64,000 nt of DNA from Pleurotus djamor (Eukaryota; Basidiomycota; Agaricomycetes; Agaricales; Pleurotaceae): assembly GCA_029747585.1 (NCBI GenBank), contig JAPEVF010000206.1, forward strand, positions 1 to 64,000, given 5' to 3'. Made by a program: the position numbers and the translations under genes. Under the pieces are notes generated by a model. The model saw only the letters and a program-made list of their open reading frames with translations. It ran no database searches and was not told the DNA's origin. Shown in pieces: positions 1 to 12,773 of the stretch (its first letter is position 1; each line of letters starts with the position of its first letter).

Positions 1-185
1 AGACCTGTATATGTATGTTCACTGGCTCGAAGCCAACGTTCTCTAATTTTTGATTTTTTGGATGTATCCATCGTTTGAGTGAGGTGTGTCTTTGGAGTTC
101 GAGTCGGTCCTCAATTTATGTTAAGTCAGAGAAGACCCAATTCAGGGTTAGGGCTTAACTTCCTTAGGGTTGCGTCCGTGCTCCG

Positions 186-1409
186 ATGTTCCTCTCCCGT
201 TTGGCCCACGGACACCAAACATGTCGCTCGTTCTCCACCTCTTCATTGCTACTAGCCGGCCATAACAAAGTATGTGCTAAATACCTACTGCCGCTCGCAA
301 AACATGCTAAATTCTATCCATCTAGTGGTCCAAAATCAAACAGAAGAAGGGCGTCATGGATGCCCGGAAGGGGGCGATATACGGAAAGGCCAATCGAGTA
401 CGTTTGTCAGTGCTGGTGGGCATATCAATGTGCGAGCTGATAAAGTCTATAGGATATCGTCGTCGCAGTAAGAAGTGAGCAACCCCTTGGCTTTTCGTTG
501 GCGACAGTTGCATGAATGAAATACAAGATGGTGGTTCCGACGATCCCGAAAAGAACGTCGCACTTGCTGCCGTTCTCAAGCGAGTCAAATCACAGGGCGT
601 TCCGAAAGAGAACATAGAAGCTGCAGTAGCAAAAGTACGTGTCGACTCCAGTTTATGGTCAAAATCGAAACTCAGCCTTTCTCATTTCCGCAGGCCATGA
701 AAAGCAAGGACCATGGTGGCCAGTATTTGGTTTATGAAGCCCTTGCATTCAATACAGTGGGATTTATCATGTAGGTGTCTGCAGTCAACACCCTGTCGCG
801 ACGCGTCGCCATTGACTTCAGTCCATTCCCGTTAGAGAATGTTTGACGGACAATACCAACCGAACGATCCATAATATTAGAGGGATATTAGACTCACACA
901 GGTTAGTCTCCTTTCGTTTGCCTCCACCCTTTCCCAACGAACTTTTACAGTGCTCGCTTCGCGCCTGTCAATTATCTATTTCAACGAGAGGGATGTATCC
1001 GAGTCGCTGTGACTCCAGGAGAAAGCGGGAGTGAATTAGAGGGCATCCTCGATGCAGCCCTCGAAGCGGGCGCGTCTGATTTCCATGAGATTCAGGGCTC
1101 GGAGGCGAACCAAGTTGTGGTATGTCATTCTTGTGTCTTCAAAATTGCAAGCTTTCTCATCGCCGCTAGTTTACGTGTCCCACACAAGAACTCGCATCGG
1201 TAACGGACGCAGTGTCGAACTGTCAGCCATCGTGCGAGCTATTGAGCAGCGAGCTCATCTATTCCCCTAAAGAACATGACACTGCCGTCGACGACGAAAC
1301 TAGGGAGAAGGTTTCTCTGCTAGTGGGAGACCTTGAAGAGGATGATGACACCTTGCGCGTTTGGACAAGTTTGGATTCAGTATTCGTAGCTAACGATGCT
1401 GAGTCGTAG
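186..1409 (+). CDS. TACO1/YebC-family mitochondrial translational activator
   Basis: The exons read as a YebC/TACO1 protein. A mitochondrial-type presequence (MFLSRLAHGHQTCRSFSTSS) leads into the family hallmark AGHNKWSKIKQKKG, joined across an intron at 270-325. Then follow EIQDGGSDDPEKN and GVPKENIEAAVAKA, an ECLTDNTNRT segment (the family's VECLTDN.NRT), the GCIRVAVTP strand and the acidic C-terminal DDDTLRVWTSLDSV, ending at the stop 1407-1409. Known role of the family: matrix protein that relieves ribosome stalling, for example during COX1 translation. At least five introns are needed. The intron 2 boundary (398 to about 507) does not give a clean phase with canonical sites, so either an unusual splice site or a small sequence error lies there. 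The gene converges on the next one with only 17 bp between stops. Family assignment is strong; exon details are approximate. Confidence 0.85.
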
Positions 1410-1426
1410 CTGTCATATCCTTACTA

Positions 1427-1999
1427 CTATTTAGGGACCAATGAAATCCACGCAGTTCCACCTATGCCTCCCAAGAATATAACACCTTGCTCTTCAGCCA
1501 AGGTGGTATATTGGCGAAAACTCTCTACCCCGACTTGCCGATAAACCATAGGATCTCTTGCTATTAAATCCAAAGCTACCTTCGAGCGTAGGGGGCATAT
1601 CTCTGCGTTTGCTCGATACGATTCAAGTACCTCTAAAAGTGGCGTGAACGGATGTTGAAGTGGGACGCTTCGTGGTCTTGGCTTGGTCGGTTTAGGGCCG
1701 ACGAAAACAGCTTGTCCCGCCCTTCGAACGGGTTCATAGTGCTGGAATTTCGGATCTGACGTCCTGTCGTAATGTAGGGGCTTCCTAGCCGGTGAGATAT
1801 CTGGCACATCTTCGTCGTAATCTGGGGATGCATTGCTCATGCTGTGGTGCCTATTTTGAACCCTGGAGGGTGCCCTGAACTCCTGATCCTGGTTGGAAGT
1901 TGGAGGGCGGTGTGATGTGACTCCGGTTTGAACTCTTGAGCCTTGCGGGACGGTATTTTGGGGCATCGGCATGCGAACGGTAGGTTGAAACTGGTTCAT
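1427..1999 (-). CDS. Hypothetical protein with winged-helix-like C-terminus
   Basis: Open frame of 190 codons. The first about 115 residues are disordered and rich in Pro, Ser, Arg and Gln. The last about 75 residues look folded (PLLEVLESYRANAEICPLRS, then VYRQVGVESFRQYTTLAEEQ and GGIGGTAWISL). That tail resembles the small winged-helix/LOTUS-like modules found at the C-termini of fungal NYN-domain RNA-binding proteins, but no NYN nuclease domain is visible upstream. It may therefore be a short stand-alone adaptor, or the 5' part may be missing. It is convergent with the TACO1 gene, 17 bp away. The start is the first in-frame ATG. No function is assigned with confidence. Confidence 0.5.
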   Translation of the reverse strand: MNQFQPTVRMPMPQNTVPQGSRVQTGVTSHRPPTSNQDQEFRAPSRVQNRHHSMSNASPDYDEDVPDISPARKPLHYDRTSDPKFQHYEPVRRAGQAVFVGPKPTKPRPRSVPLQHPFTPLLEVLESYRANAEICPLRSKVALDLIARDPMVYRQVGVESFRQYTTLAEEQGVIFLGGIGGTAWISLVPK

Positions 2000-3620
2000 C
2001 AGCGAAACGGATGGCGTCTGTTATGGGGCTGGTCAAGCCTCACCATACATTGTCAAGCCCACCATACGTTGTCAAGCCCGACATACTGGTGCACGTCTGG
2101 TCAATGCCTGATCAACCTATAACGAAATTGGACAATATGGCGCCACTTCGCCAGGCTGACCAGTTTTGCCAGGCTGGCCGCATTTACAAGGCACCGACCA
2201 TCATCCTGCCAATTTGGCAACATCCCATTAGTACCGCGCGGAAATGGTCAGCTATTAGGCTAGGCTTGTCATTCTCAGATGTCCCGATAATTATGTGAAT
2301 ATATGATCAAATCATAAATGCATATCATTGGCAAAAGGTATCGGATACACAGATATAATACTAGGTATAAAAGTACAGACATAGAGGATATAGCCCATGG
2401 GAGAAGCTCTTGTGGTCTCTGGAATGGATATATGCGCGTTAAAACCATCTAGGAGCGGGTCTCAGCGACGAATACTTATACGACAGGAATGAGGTTGGGA
2501 ACTCACGATGATATCCACATCATTCAGCGATCGTAGCGACTGTGAGGCGTGGAAAAGACAGTTAGCACAACGTTGAGGTGCAGAAAACGCGCATACTCAC
2601 GATAGAGAGGAGGGACTTGGGGTCAACTGGATATATGCGCAAGTCGTCAGCAGACTCCGAATGTAAGCGACAGGAAAATTGCCTACTTCGATGTGGAACT
2701 TAGAGGAGAGTGAGGATGTGGTTCTAGGTGGGGAAGGTAGCGGGGATGCGGAAGTGACGATGATGGGGGAAGGGAAGAAAGAGACGATNGGGGGCAAGGG
2801 TCGAAGTCGCAGGCTTATATATGCTGGAAGGAACCTGGTCCGTGCGCGGACGCTGAGCAGGATGTTGAGGGAGTGATAAACGTGCCGGCATAAAGGACTT
2901 GGAAAGTAAGAGATATGGGAGGAAGGCGGCCATCCGGAAGGATATCTACGGCTGGTAATCGTCTAGTATGGGCTCAATCATCATGTCGACGACACACAAA
3001 GGCATCATAAGAGATAGTCGACTTTGCGAGAGGTCTGTAAGGCTTGAGGCAGTCGGGCGTGGGGTGACCTAGCGGGAACCAAGGTGTTTTTGCGAGAACA
3101 GACTGATGGAGCTGGGTCATGATCTGGCCAGCGCTCGCCAGGCTTCAGCATCGTGTTTTGACTTATTAGGCCCACCAGGGGATGACCTTTTCGCTGATGT
3201 ATTGGTGGATGTTGTCAGAGGTGAAGGCAAAGCCCGTGGGAGAGAGTGGCCTGGGTATCTGATCCTAGGGGATGATGCTGAGGTCGATATAAAGAGAAAG
3301 ATAAAAAGGATGGAAGATGTCTTGGAGAACTGGTCGGACGTAACCAGGAGTGTCAGCTTCAGTAACTAACTCCAACTTCTCCTATATGGGCCCTAGGACT
3401 GCTCCTGTTGTACATTTTCACACGCACCGTTGGCGAGATCGAATGTCGTGGCAGTCATGACGCCCCCCGCCAATGCTATTGCTCTCCCAAACCAGCGGCC
3501 GTGGATATTCATCGGTTTAACTGGTTGAAAAAAAAATACCGTCGGTGCGTTGTCTACCTTCAGTTTTCTCGAAATATTGACAGGGAACAGTATGGTCATT
3601 CTGTAAGCTAGGTTTTCGGA
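2000..3620. other. Intergenic stretch, no gene recognised
   Basis: About 1.6 kb without a convincing coding region. Near 2033-2088 a short imperfect tandem repeat (unit near tcaagccYaccatacRttg) occurs three times, probably 5' of the leftward gene. Short open frames at 2597-2933 and 3106-3369 have no recognisable domain and no supporting splice chain. One N (2790) precedes a run of G. Confidence 0.5.
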
Positions 3621-4804
3621 ATGGACTCAATCCTTTTGTATGGTTTCCTGTCTTTGGTCGTCGCTGGCGTCGTATGTGTGAGTGTCCGATCATGTTTGTT
3701 TGATGATGAACACCCCTTTCATCCTTGTTCTTCGAGATGTGGGCCATCGGCGCCACGTCGCAGACGACAACACTTGGGTCGGGGTTCAGCCCCTTCGACT
3801 GACTCGGAATTGTCTACACTAGCTTTGTTCCTAGTGCTGACGCGTCTTTCGTCTAGGTGTACCTAGCTCTTATATTCTGGTCGCCCCCACCAATAATAAC
3901 CCAACCTTCAGAGAAGAACTACCGCTCTCGATTGTCACCGAAGAAAGCAATACCACTTCCGTCTCTCGACGGACCTAGCGAAGTCGATCTAACAGTTGTT
4001 ATCCCGGCGTACAATGAAACCACACGTTTACCTTCTATGTTGTCGACCACTATCGACCACCTTGCATCCATCCCAAGACGAACCCATGAAATCATCATTG
4101 TCGACGATGGTTCGTCTGACGGAACCACTGCGGCTTCGCTGAAATTGGCTGAGAAGTACCCGAAGTCGGATATCCGGGTGGTGACATTGGAAAAGAACCT
4201 TGGGAAAGGTGGTGCTGTGCGTCACGGTATGCTGCATGGGAGGGGGAAGCGGTTGTTGATGGTGGATGCGGACGGTGCAAGTCGGTTTGAGGATCTTGAG
4301 CTTTTATGGAAGGCAATGGATAAGTTGGGCTCCACCGACGAACCTTCATTCGTCGTCGGAAGCAGGGCTCATTTGGTCAAGACCGAAGCTGTCGTCAAAG
4401 TGCGCACTCCGTCAGTCTCTCTTATGTACAATTTCTGACTCTCTGACTTACAGCGCTCCGTCTTGCGGAACATCCTCATGTATGGTTTGCACACCATTCT
4501 ACGCATCGTAGGCGTTGGGCACATCCGAGATACCCAATGTGGCTTCAAACTATTCTCCCGCTCCGCAGCTCAACAAATATTCCCAGCGCAACACCTCCCT
4601 ACCTGGATATTCGACGTCGAGTTACTCTTGCTCGCTAAAGAACTTGGTATACCCGTTACCGAGGTTCCCGTGGAGTGGCATGAAGTTGCTGGCAGCAAGC
4701 TAAACGTTGTCACTGCTTCGTTAGAGATGCTGAGGGATCTCCTCATCCTACGAGCGAACCATGTCCTCGGGAGATGGGGACCTAAGAGGGGTAAAACGGA
4801 GTAA
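3621..4804 (+). CDS. ALG5: Dolichyl-phosphate beta-glucosyltransferase (ALG5)
   Basis: Three exons (3621-3671, 3857-4399, 4454-4804) join in phase. Residues about 1-25 form the N-terminal signal-anchor helix (MDSILLYGFLSLVVAGV, VYLALIFW). A GT-A family-2 domain follows: DLTVVIPAYNET, then IIIVDDGSSDGT (nucleotide-sugar-binding Asp), LGKGGAVRHGM and the metal-binding LLMVDADGASRFEDL. The later DTQCGFKLFSR, TWIFDVELL and VPVEWHEVAGSKL are characteristic of ALG5/DPM-type enzymes. Known role: transfer of glucose from UDP-glucose to dolichyl phosphate on the ER membrane, giving the donor for the last steps of N-glycan precursor assembly. Length (about 315 residues) fits the family. Copy is intact. 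Confidence 0.93.
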
Positions 4805-5158
4805 ATTTGGCGGTCAAGTGTTGGGTTATTTATTGCTTTAGTTCCAAGGACTATGCTACATACTTGTTTGACTAATGCTCCACCATTGGGGTTGCGACTT
4901 AGATGTTTTCATCTGCTGTATTCAGTCTATTGCTATGGACGTACACTGCGAGAACAAGTCAACTCTTTCCCTCAATATGTTCAAGCAATTCAAGATGTTG
5001 GATGGTCGAGGTTGTATGAAGTTTCTCGGGCATGGAACCTTTTGGACGCGTTCCCTGGCTGCCGTCAATCACGTGAGGGACGCGTTTCATCATCGGCAGG
5101 TTCGTCCCGCGAACGAGGGCGATTTTAGTCATGTCTTGCCACTACCACCATTACCACT
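4805..5158. other. Intergenic stretch between ALG5 and the Zn2Cys6 gene
   Basis: About 350 bp with no open frame of interest. It presumably holds the ALG5 3' end and the promoter of the next gene. No specific regulatory motif was recognised. Confidence 0.4.
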
Positions 5159-8100
5159 ATGTCATCCAACGACGAGAATGAACACACTGGAAACCATAAG
5201 AAACGAAAGTTCCAGCGAGCTTGCGATTCGTGCAGACGGAGAAAAAGTGAGTTTCAATAGTTGTCGTCCCCTCGTTGCAACTGACTCAGTCAAGTTCGAT
5301 GTAGGTGTTTCATCCAACGAAATGCGAAGCTGCTAAAGCTCGATGGGCTCAGGCGATCCGAGCGGCGAGACTGGTGGTCCTTGTTCCAATTGTAGAGATA
5401 GAGATTTGGATTGCACGTATGATGGTGGCCCAACCGTAGGTGGTCTCCCCAATAATACAGCTTTACACACGTTGACGCTTTCACGTCGTGTAGAAACGTG
5501 TGCGAAACGAACTGAAAGGGTCAGTCATTAGCCTCCTATTTCTTTCAATGACTTGACCACCTTCAAGGCACCTACAACAACTCGAAGTCCGTCTTCAAAG
5601 ACTTACTCGGTTATTCCAGCGTGTATGTCAAAACGTCCTTTATCTACGATAATCCTGTGGTAATATTTCTTGTCAGCTTCACCCCGATCTTGACTTGGAC
5701 CTCATTCTCGAACATGATGACACGGAAATCCTCAACGCAGATCCATCCTCTCTCTCCAAGTTTCATGCAAATCCCAGAGATTCTACGCCGGATGTCAAAC
5801 CAAATGAACAATTCTTCTCTGCTTTGATACAAGCTTCTGTCGAACCTTCAGCCACGGAAGAGGATCCAGAGATGTGGGAAATCATGCATGACTTCCGCAG
5901 GCTGTCGATGTCGGCATCGGAGCGAAATCTTTATTATGGGAAGTCAAGTAGTGTTGCCCTTCTCCAGGATGCCATCGATCTTAAACACGAGCTGAACGGC
6001 GCACCAAGGATCAGAGTGGATGCTGCGGAAGCTTCAAGTCTATTCGTAAACAAGCGCCCTGAATTCTGGGCTATCCCGAGTGTGAGTTCCTAGCATGCTT
6101 CATTGTTTGGACGTGTGCGCTCATTTTGTATCCCAGTGGCTTACATCGACCCAATGGCTAGTCTCAGGTGTTGATGGCGATCCCATGCAATCACCGATAC
6201 CATACCAGTTCCCTGACGATGACCTTATGGCCATTCTAATCGGCCATTACTTTGACCAATACAACTTGTTCTATCCCATTCTTCATAGGTCGAGCTTCGA
6301 GAAATCGATGAAAGAGGGCCTCCACCTCATTCACCAAGCTTTTGGTGGAATCGTGCTCCTTGTCTGCGCCATTGGCTCCCGTCACTGTGATGACCCTCGC
6401 GTATTCTTGGATGGCGTCTCAGATACGATGCAGTCCAGGGGATGGAAGTATTTCTCTCAAGTTCGCTTCGTGTGCAACACCGTCCTGTACGCTCCGACTC
6501 TGTATGACTTGCAATTCTACTGCGTATGTATTACCCTGACGTTCATCCGCATCTGAGTTTTGACTGAACGTTCAGCCTTTTTCTAGTTAGCTTTAGAGTT
6601 TCTAGGTGGATCACCAGTCAGCCACTCCTGTTGGTTTCTCATCGGAATCGCCATTCGTTTGGCGCAAGAAGTTGGTGTTCATCAGTGGAGGAAAAGGTCT
6701 AATATACCTTCAGTGGAAGACGAGTCATGGAAACGCGCGTTCTGGTGCGTTAATTTACTTCCTATATGACACTTCCTCCTTAAATGTGTCCTTAAGGACC
6801 CTTGTTTCTGCAGATCGTTTGGCCAGTTCTATGCTTGGGCGAAGTTGTGCTATCGCAGGAGACGAGTAGGTTTTTGACAATTTCCCTTCATCCCGGTGCA
6901 GTTCATTCACGGTCTCTCAGTCTGAATCTGGATTTACCTTCGACCCTGGACGACGAATACCATGAAATCGCTTCTCCAGTTCAATCTGTTGAGCAGAGTC
7001 AACATCCCCATCCGAAGCAAAGACTGTCTATTATTGACAGTTTTAATTGCTCCATAAGGTTGGCGCATATTCTCGGAACAGCCCTTCGTACGATTGTATG
7101 TCGTTTGCCTCGTATCTTGGGTGGCCTTTGGGCTGATGAAGCACTTCGTCTAGTATTGCTCGAATAAATCGAAGGCTGCCCTCGGATTACTTGGCGAATG
7201 GGAACAACCCATCATCGCTCAGTTGGATTCGAACCTTAATCAATGGTTAGAAACACTCCCAGAGCATCGTACGTCCTTCTCGAACTGTGTGCGTCGATCC
7301 TGATATCATTTTATCACAGTCCGCTGGGACCCCAGTCGCGAGGACAGCGTGTTCTTTAGGCAATCGGCCCATTTACATTGCCAGTTCTACTACGTTCAGA
7401 TTGTCATACACAGACCCTTTCTTCGAACGTCCTCGTCGCTCGCATTGACTTCCATGGCTGTATGTGCTAATGCAGCTCGAAGATGTTTGAACGTGATAGA
7501 TGTTTGCGGCCGTGTTGCCCCTGCATTACACCCTTCCTTGGCCAGCGTAAGTATCCATTAACGTTCTACCTGTTTCGTCGCCTGCTTACCAGGCAATATT
7601 GACGTGATGCACATTTCCAGGCAGCGAGTTTCGTTTCAGGGGTTGTTCTGCTTCTGAACCTCTGGACTGCAAAACGTTCTGGACTGCCTACCAATCAAGA
7701 GAGGGATTTGGCTGACGTTCGGAAAGCCATGGACCTTCAGAAGAGGTTTGAAAAGTGGTAAGATCAATGACCATTCTTTCGAAGTGCCAAACTCATCCCA
7801 TAAATAAGGTCCCCTGTTTCTGGACGAATCTGGTGTGCACATGTCTGACAATCCGCTTTACCTCAATGACCAACTCGGATTAGGGACGTTCTGAACAATT
7901 TGATTGCGGTTGACAACCTTCCTTCGTCTAGTCTCAATCCCGCAGAAGGCATCAAGATGGCATCACAGCCGAATGGTTCATCTATCTCTGAACACCAATC
8001 TCAAGCTAACGAAGGACCTTCGGTGTCGTTGTTCCCACCATCTCTCGAAAACTTCACTTTCAATTGGAACACCTCTCAAGACCTTCAATCGGTTGAGAAT

Positions 8101-8527
8101 GATGTATACGACCAAATGTTCACGAATCATATTCAAGACTATGTTCAGTCCATCCCAATGTTGGCGTCTCATATCCGAACATCTTCGACTGGCAGTCAAA
8201 ACTTCTTCCGTCAAGACCAAGGTCGTCAGAGCACGCCATCGTCGTCACAGACTTTCTCACACACTCCTTCACCCGGTGCGAGCTCGAGTATGGGTGCAAC
8301 GGTGGCGCCGGCGATGCCCTCGGTGTTGGATCCCAGCTTTGCCATGGATATCTGGATGAATGCACCATCAGGCCCAAGGTGCGTCCTTTGTATTCTTGAG
8401 GCTGCGACGTGGGACAGATGTTGACATGCTCTTTAGCCTGGATGATTGGGGTCAGTATCTCGCTGGTCTTGATTCTGCTCAGGAAAATCGCGGGGGCGCA
8501 CACCAGAACCCCTCATCATCCTTGTAA
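5159..8527 (+). CDS. Zn2Cys6 fungal-specific transcription factor
   Basis: The start ATG (5159) opens MSSNDENEHTGNHKK, then QRACDSCRRRK, the first half of a Zn2Cys6 binuclear cluster, interrupted by an intron. The second half continues as GPCSNCRDRDLDCTYDGG. A linker/coiled-coil exon follows (HLQQLEVRLQRLTRLFQ, about 5567-5620). Then comes a long fungal_trans domain including LIGHYFDQYNLFYPILHRSS, the FLIGIAIRLAQEVGVH segment typical of these regulators, DESWKRAFW and DRLASSMLGR. The C-terminus is Ser/Gln-rich and ends at 8525-8527. About ten introns are needed; the exact junction in the middle of the zinc cluster (5247-5340) is not resolved. Expected role: nuclear DNA-binding regulator of a metabolic pathway; target unknown. 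No neighbouring catabolic cluster identifies its regulon. Confidence 0.85.
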
Positions 8528-9260
8528 CAAAACTAGAAGTATTCTCTCTTCCTCCATAGTGCTCTCAGCTTACGGCACAATTCGTCTAATAATCATCGCT
8601 TTTAATTATTCCACGAAATCATATTCACGCGTCCGTATGGTTCCTTGTGCAACTGATAGTTCCGTGGGCCTCCAATGAACTGTGCTTCAGCCCTCTTTGA
8701 CGTGTCCATCGATGCATTCTCATACTCCACTTCGCAACTCGGACTCGCGGACTCGCGATTGCCCACCTCATTGGATTGCAGGGCTATACAATTGTGTCTT
8801 CAACTCTGAAGCACCTGGACCGATTGCTTAAGTTAACCTGGTCACTGAAGCCAGATGCATACGCCTTGAGCTTGACGTCTTGAGGGTTCAACGTTCATTC
8901 AAGATGGTGTAAGTACTTGGGCGGTTGATCATGACTGCACTCCGCGCGATGACGGAGATGCAGACCGGAGTTTCAAATACCCTTGTTGTGTCGCTTTGAC
9001 AGTTCGACGCCACGGTCGACCAGCCTTGTGTCGTTGTCAGGTACCTGCGTTCAAAGGACTTCCCCGCTATGAACTGCGTAGGCAGGATTAGGGCCTAGAT
9101 ATTTGCCTTGGCAACTGATCGAAGGAGGCTTTTTCCACAACAACTCAACCAATTCTTGTGATGGGTTATAAGCAAGTCATAATGCCTTCGGTCTCCATAA
9201 ACCGCGCGCCCCACATCTACCCCCTCCACGACCACACCCATATAACACCCTGCCGCAACT
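8528..9260. other. Intergenic stretch, no gene recognised
   Basis: About 730 bp separating the housekeeping-type genes from the kinase/NACHT cluster. No coding region, tRNA or repeat of note was seen. Confidence 0.4.
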
Positions 9261-9524
9261 ATGCTTCCTCACGTAACATTCTGGGGCTTTGTCGCGCTTT
9301 GCGCGGAGGACCTCGTGGATTACGTCAAAGCCAGTGCGGCCGGTAGCCTGCCTGTAGTCGTCAATGTTTTGAACGTTCTCAAAGATGACACCGATAAAGC
9401 AGACCTTATGCTTTTGGACGGTTACTCTATGTGTCAATCTCCTTTGGACCAGTCCTCGTATCTATATCGATCGGAGACTGATCTTAATGACACGGACGCC
9501 TTCTCCTCCTCCTCCTCCTCCTCC

Positions 9525-9555
<31 letters not shown>

Positions 9556-10826
9556 CACGCGAAAACCTCTTGCTACCTGACGGTACATTGCCTAGGGTTA
9601 CTACCTTTTGTTTGCGGATAAGCATATCGGTGCTTACTGTCATATTTGACAGGTTCTCAACGATAGAATAACGTTAGTCAAGGCCTCACCCCTCGGTCAA
9701 GGTGGCTTCGGATACATTGTCTTGGCTGAGCTGCGGCGCGACGATGGCATCATCTCTAAGGTATGAAATTTCTGTGACTCCAATTGCTTTCCAGCCTTCC
9801 AACCGCTTAAACCCCCAGGTGGCGATCAAAATACCCCGTACCCAGGATATGACGACCGACGCGAATCTCCAACAATTATCCCGGGTTTGTCACACCACCA
9901 AGCCTATTGCTCAAATTAATGTGTCCCACAGAGCATCACCCGCGAGCATAAACTACTGAGCGGCTTCGATCACCCAAACGTCCTACGATTGTATGGAGTA
10001 TGCACACAACTTGAAGGCTGGGAAGATCACGTTTCAGAGTTCACCCCTGCCCTCGTAACCGCCCTTTGCAAGGGGAATCATATTGAAAGATACTTTCGAG
10101 GTCGCCCAGCGAGCGAAAGTCGAATGTCTTTGGTATGTTAGCTCCATGAATGAGGACATTCCCCTCCTGATTTTCTCCATCTAGATGGGAGATGTGGCTC
10201 GGGGCTTGAACTATCTACACTCCCAAGATGTCATTCACGGAGACATTAAGCCGGTCAGCTTCGTTTTTGAAGGTCATTCTTGAAGCTCAATGCTCAATTT
10301 CCATAGGCAAACATCCTCGTAGCTCTAAACAATGCTGGCAAACCAAGAGCCGTTCTTGCCGATTTCGGACATTCGAAGATAAATGGACAATCTGGCTTCA
10401 CAACTCGATTAGCTTCGACTCAACTATTTGCGGCCCCAGAACTTTTCCTCGATATGAAGCATCTCGAAGACGATGAACGTACAGATCTTGGACTGGAACC
10501 TGTTTCCACCAAAGCGTCGGACATATACTCGCTGGGGTTGACTATGTTGACCGTAGGTTCAATACGATGGTGTATAAGTACCATTCTCTCAGCCACTTGC
10601 ACAGGTCATATCTGGGCGGCACCCTTCCGATTTCGCGGCCTCAATGTATCCATGTCAAAATATCTCTCCGAAGAAATCTAACCATTCATGCTCAGAGATG
10701 AGTGATGAACTATGGAGCCTCATAGAAGCTTGCTTGTCAACTAACCCGGAAGAGAGACCAAATATTCACACAGTTCTCAAGCAACTGAATTCCATTCAGG
10801 CCAAGGCAACCAAGCCGCCTATGTAA
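9261..10826 (+). CDS. Protein kinase-like, non-RD (HGD) type, probably active
   Basis: Residues 1 to about 110 form a variable N-terminus containing a poly-serine tract. The kinase domain then begins with NDRITLVK and the glycine loop LGQGGFGYIV. VAIKIPR (VAIK lysine), HPNVLRLYGVC, the catalytic loop VIHGDIKPANIL, the metal-binding ADFGHSK, APELF and the helix F Asp in ASDIYSLGLTMLTV follow, with EERPNIHTVL near the end. All catalytic residues are present, but the Arg before the catalytic Asp is Gly (HGD), so this is a non-RD kinase. Introns of about 50-60 nt fall at positions shared with the gene at 21.0 kb, its closest relative here. Followed after 363 bp by a degenerate kinase on the same strand. 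Substrate unknown; affiliation to the expanded basidiomycete TKL-like kinases is inference. Confidence 0.82.
9501..9554 (+). repeat. Trinucleotide microsatellite (TCC)n(TCA)n encoding poly-Ser
   Basis: Consecutive tcc then tca repeats, read in the kinase frame as about 17 serines. The reverse strand gives an Asp/Glu-rich shadow frame that is not a gene. The tract is likely length-polymorphic. Confidence 0.9.
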
Positions 10827-11189
10827 GGCCATGGCCTCCAGACCACGGAGAACAGCCGAATAGTTGTGAAGGAAGTTGCGAAAACCTAGAATGCTAGAAC
10901 CCGAGCGGCCCAGGCGACATTATGTGGTGGGGCCTCCGTCGGAGAGTTCAATAGTTGCCTGTGCCCTTGCAGAGATTAGAGTATATCACCGTGTAACCTA
11001 TAGTGTGCCTGTCAGCTGGTCATTTGGAAGCTGAAGCATTTTGGACTGTAACTTGAGCAAGATGCGTAGAGCCAGGTCTATTATATATTATTGACGAAAT
11101 CGGGAACTTAAATTAAGACCGTTACGGTAGGCTGACTAAGCGGTTGTTAGTGTTTCTCGAGCGTCCATCTCCCAACTTGCCTTCCCACC
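10827..11189. other. Short intergenic region between kinase and pseudokinase
   Basis: About 360 bp that presumably holds a terminator and the promoter of the following gene. Nothing specific seen. Confidence 0.35.
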
Positions 11190-12773
11190 ATGGATACTCA
11201 GCTTGTAGCTTCGGCTCCCTCTCACTCACGGATACCACCGCTCAGTAGCGATGCACAGGGCCTCGGCCGAATCCAGCGAGTCAGCAAACGCTACAGACCC
11301 GGTCCACATACTCATGTCTATGAAGGCACTATGTCGTCAGATGGAATACCTACCGTGAAGGTATAGCCATGCGACGCACCATCGTCAGCCAGTCTCAAAA
11401 CCATGAATATAGGTGGCCGTAAAGGTTTTCAATATTTGCGAGTATCCTGAGCGGGACGAAATCCTGGCCAATGTAAGGACACATCTGTCACATTGAAACT
11501 CCAAAATGCACGTTCTTCAGCTCTTTCACAGTCTTTGCGAGAGTTTTCACCTTTGTGGCTGCCCATCCGTCACGCCCATATCGCTCGTTTCCTAGGGCTA
11601 AGCGAAGACCAAGGCGAAAACGATCTCCCGGCTCTGGTGTACGACTATTACGACAATGGGAGTATCACGACTTATTTAGCAAAAAAGTACGGAACAGACT
11701 CTGCATCTCTGGAAAATGGTCTCCGAAATGCTGAAGCCATGAAGCTGGTATGCGCCTCCATATCTTACCCCTCTGGTCGGCTACCATGTCACTTAGATGA
11801 CCGAGGCGGCTGATGGTCTGCAGTATTTGCACCAAATTAACGTCATTCACACCAATCTTCGTGGCGTACGTTGCTTCATCTATCAAGAACCGCATTTTGC
11901 TGACGGTTATCGCTTGAAATATATCAGAGCAACATCCTCATCGACAATGAATACCATGCTCGCGTGAGCGACATGGGGATGGTACTAGCGTTTGCATCTG
12001 AGGAGACTTATTATTCGGTCTCTGTCCGACCCCCAGGGCTCTGTCGGTGGGCTAGCCCCGAGCTGTTGGCCGATCTTACTGTCGACCGTCAACCATCACC
12101 ACGGCTCTCACCGTCTATGTACACCATTGCTACTGATGTGTATGCATATGGGATGACCCTTGTAGAGGTTGATACCACTTTGAACCGTTCTTCAATCTCT
12201 GATGGCGTTTTTCAACATATAGGTCATCTCTGGACGACCCCCTTTCGACCCACCTCCCCGACCAGATGTTCGTCAAATACCTGACTTGGACACATTGGTG
12301 ATTATTGGTGTAATGAAAGGCACCCGGCCCCGAATCCCCTTGTACCTCGATAGCAGCACTGTCCTCCGTGAGCTCGTCACACGTTGCTGGGACACTGAGC
12401 CTGCAAAGCGTCCCAATATGCCTGAAGTATGCGATATCCTCTCCACGCTCCCACATCCTGGTACCAATAACCTAGCGAGTCCGCCTGTGAGTTGTCTAAA
12501 ATCGGAGTGTGGATGCGATCTCATACCTTTGCATAGCAGGGGACAACGGACTGGTCAATCCTCACACTACTGAGAAGGATTTTGACTTGGCCAATCAGTC
12601 GGATATATAGTTTTTTTCTTGTCTGTATTACGCTTCCTCAAGTTCATGAATTGATCGAGCTGAGCACGGCCAATCCATATGTACATGCTATCTCTCGGAA
12701 ACTGTTGCATCGTAGTACCTACTCTGTCCAGATTTATTGGCGAGTATGCAATATGTGGATACTTACTCCATAA
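11190..12773 (+). CDS. Degenerate kinase (HTN/DMG) with conserved hydrophobic tail
   Basis: Exons 11190-11360, 11413-11472, 11532-11747, 11797-11865, 11928 to about 12169, about 12223-12486 and 12540-12773 join in phase. The kinase fold is clear: RVSKRYRPGPHTHVYEG (Gly loop poorly conserved), VAVKVF (Lys kept), HAHIARFLGL, DYYDNGSITTYLAKKYG and DVYAYGMTLVEV. The catalytic loop, however, reads NVIHTNLRGSNILID, so the HRD Asp is Asn, and DFG is DMG. It is probably a pseudokinase. The last exon encodes a tail (ILTWPISRIYSFF) matching that of the gene at 22.7 kb, so it is a real part of the family and not random read-through. Sits between a competent kinase and a NACHT-CHAT gene on the same strand. 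Confidence 0.75.

Noticed and set aside
3106..3369. Short open frame of 87 codons upstream of ALG5
   Set aside because: No domain, no clear splice partners and no second copy for comparison; not supported as a gene.
9434..9643. Reverse-strand Asp/Glu-rich open frame
   Set aside because: It is the complement of the poly-serine microsatellite inside a kinase exon; no independent coding evidence.
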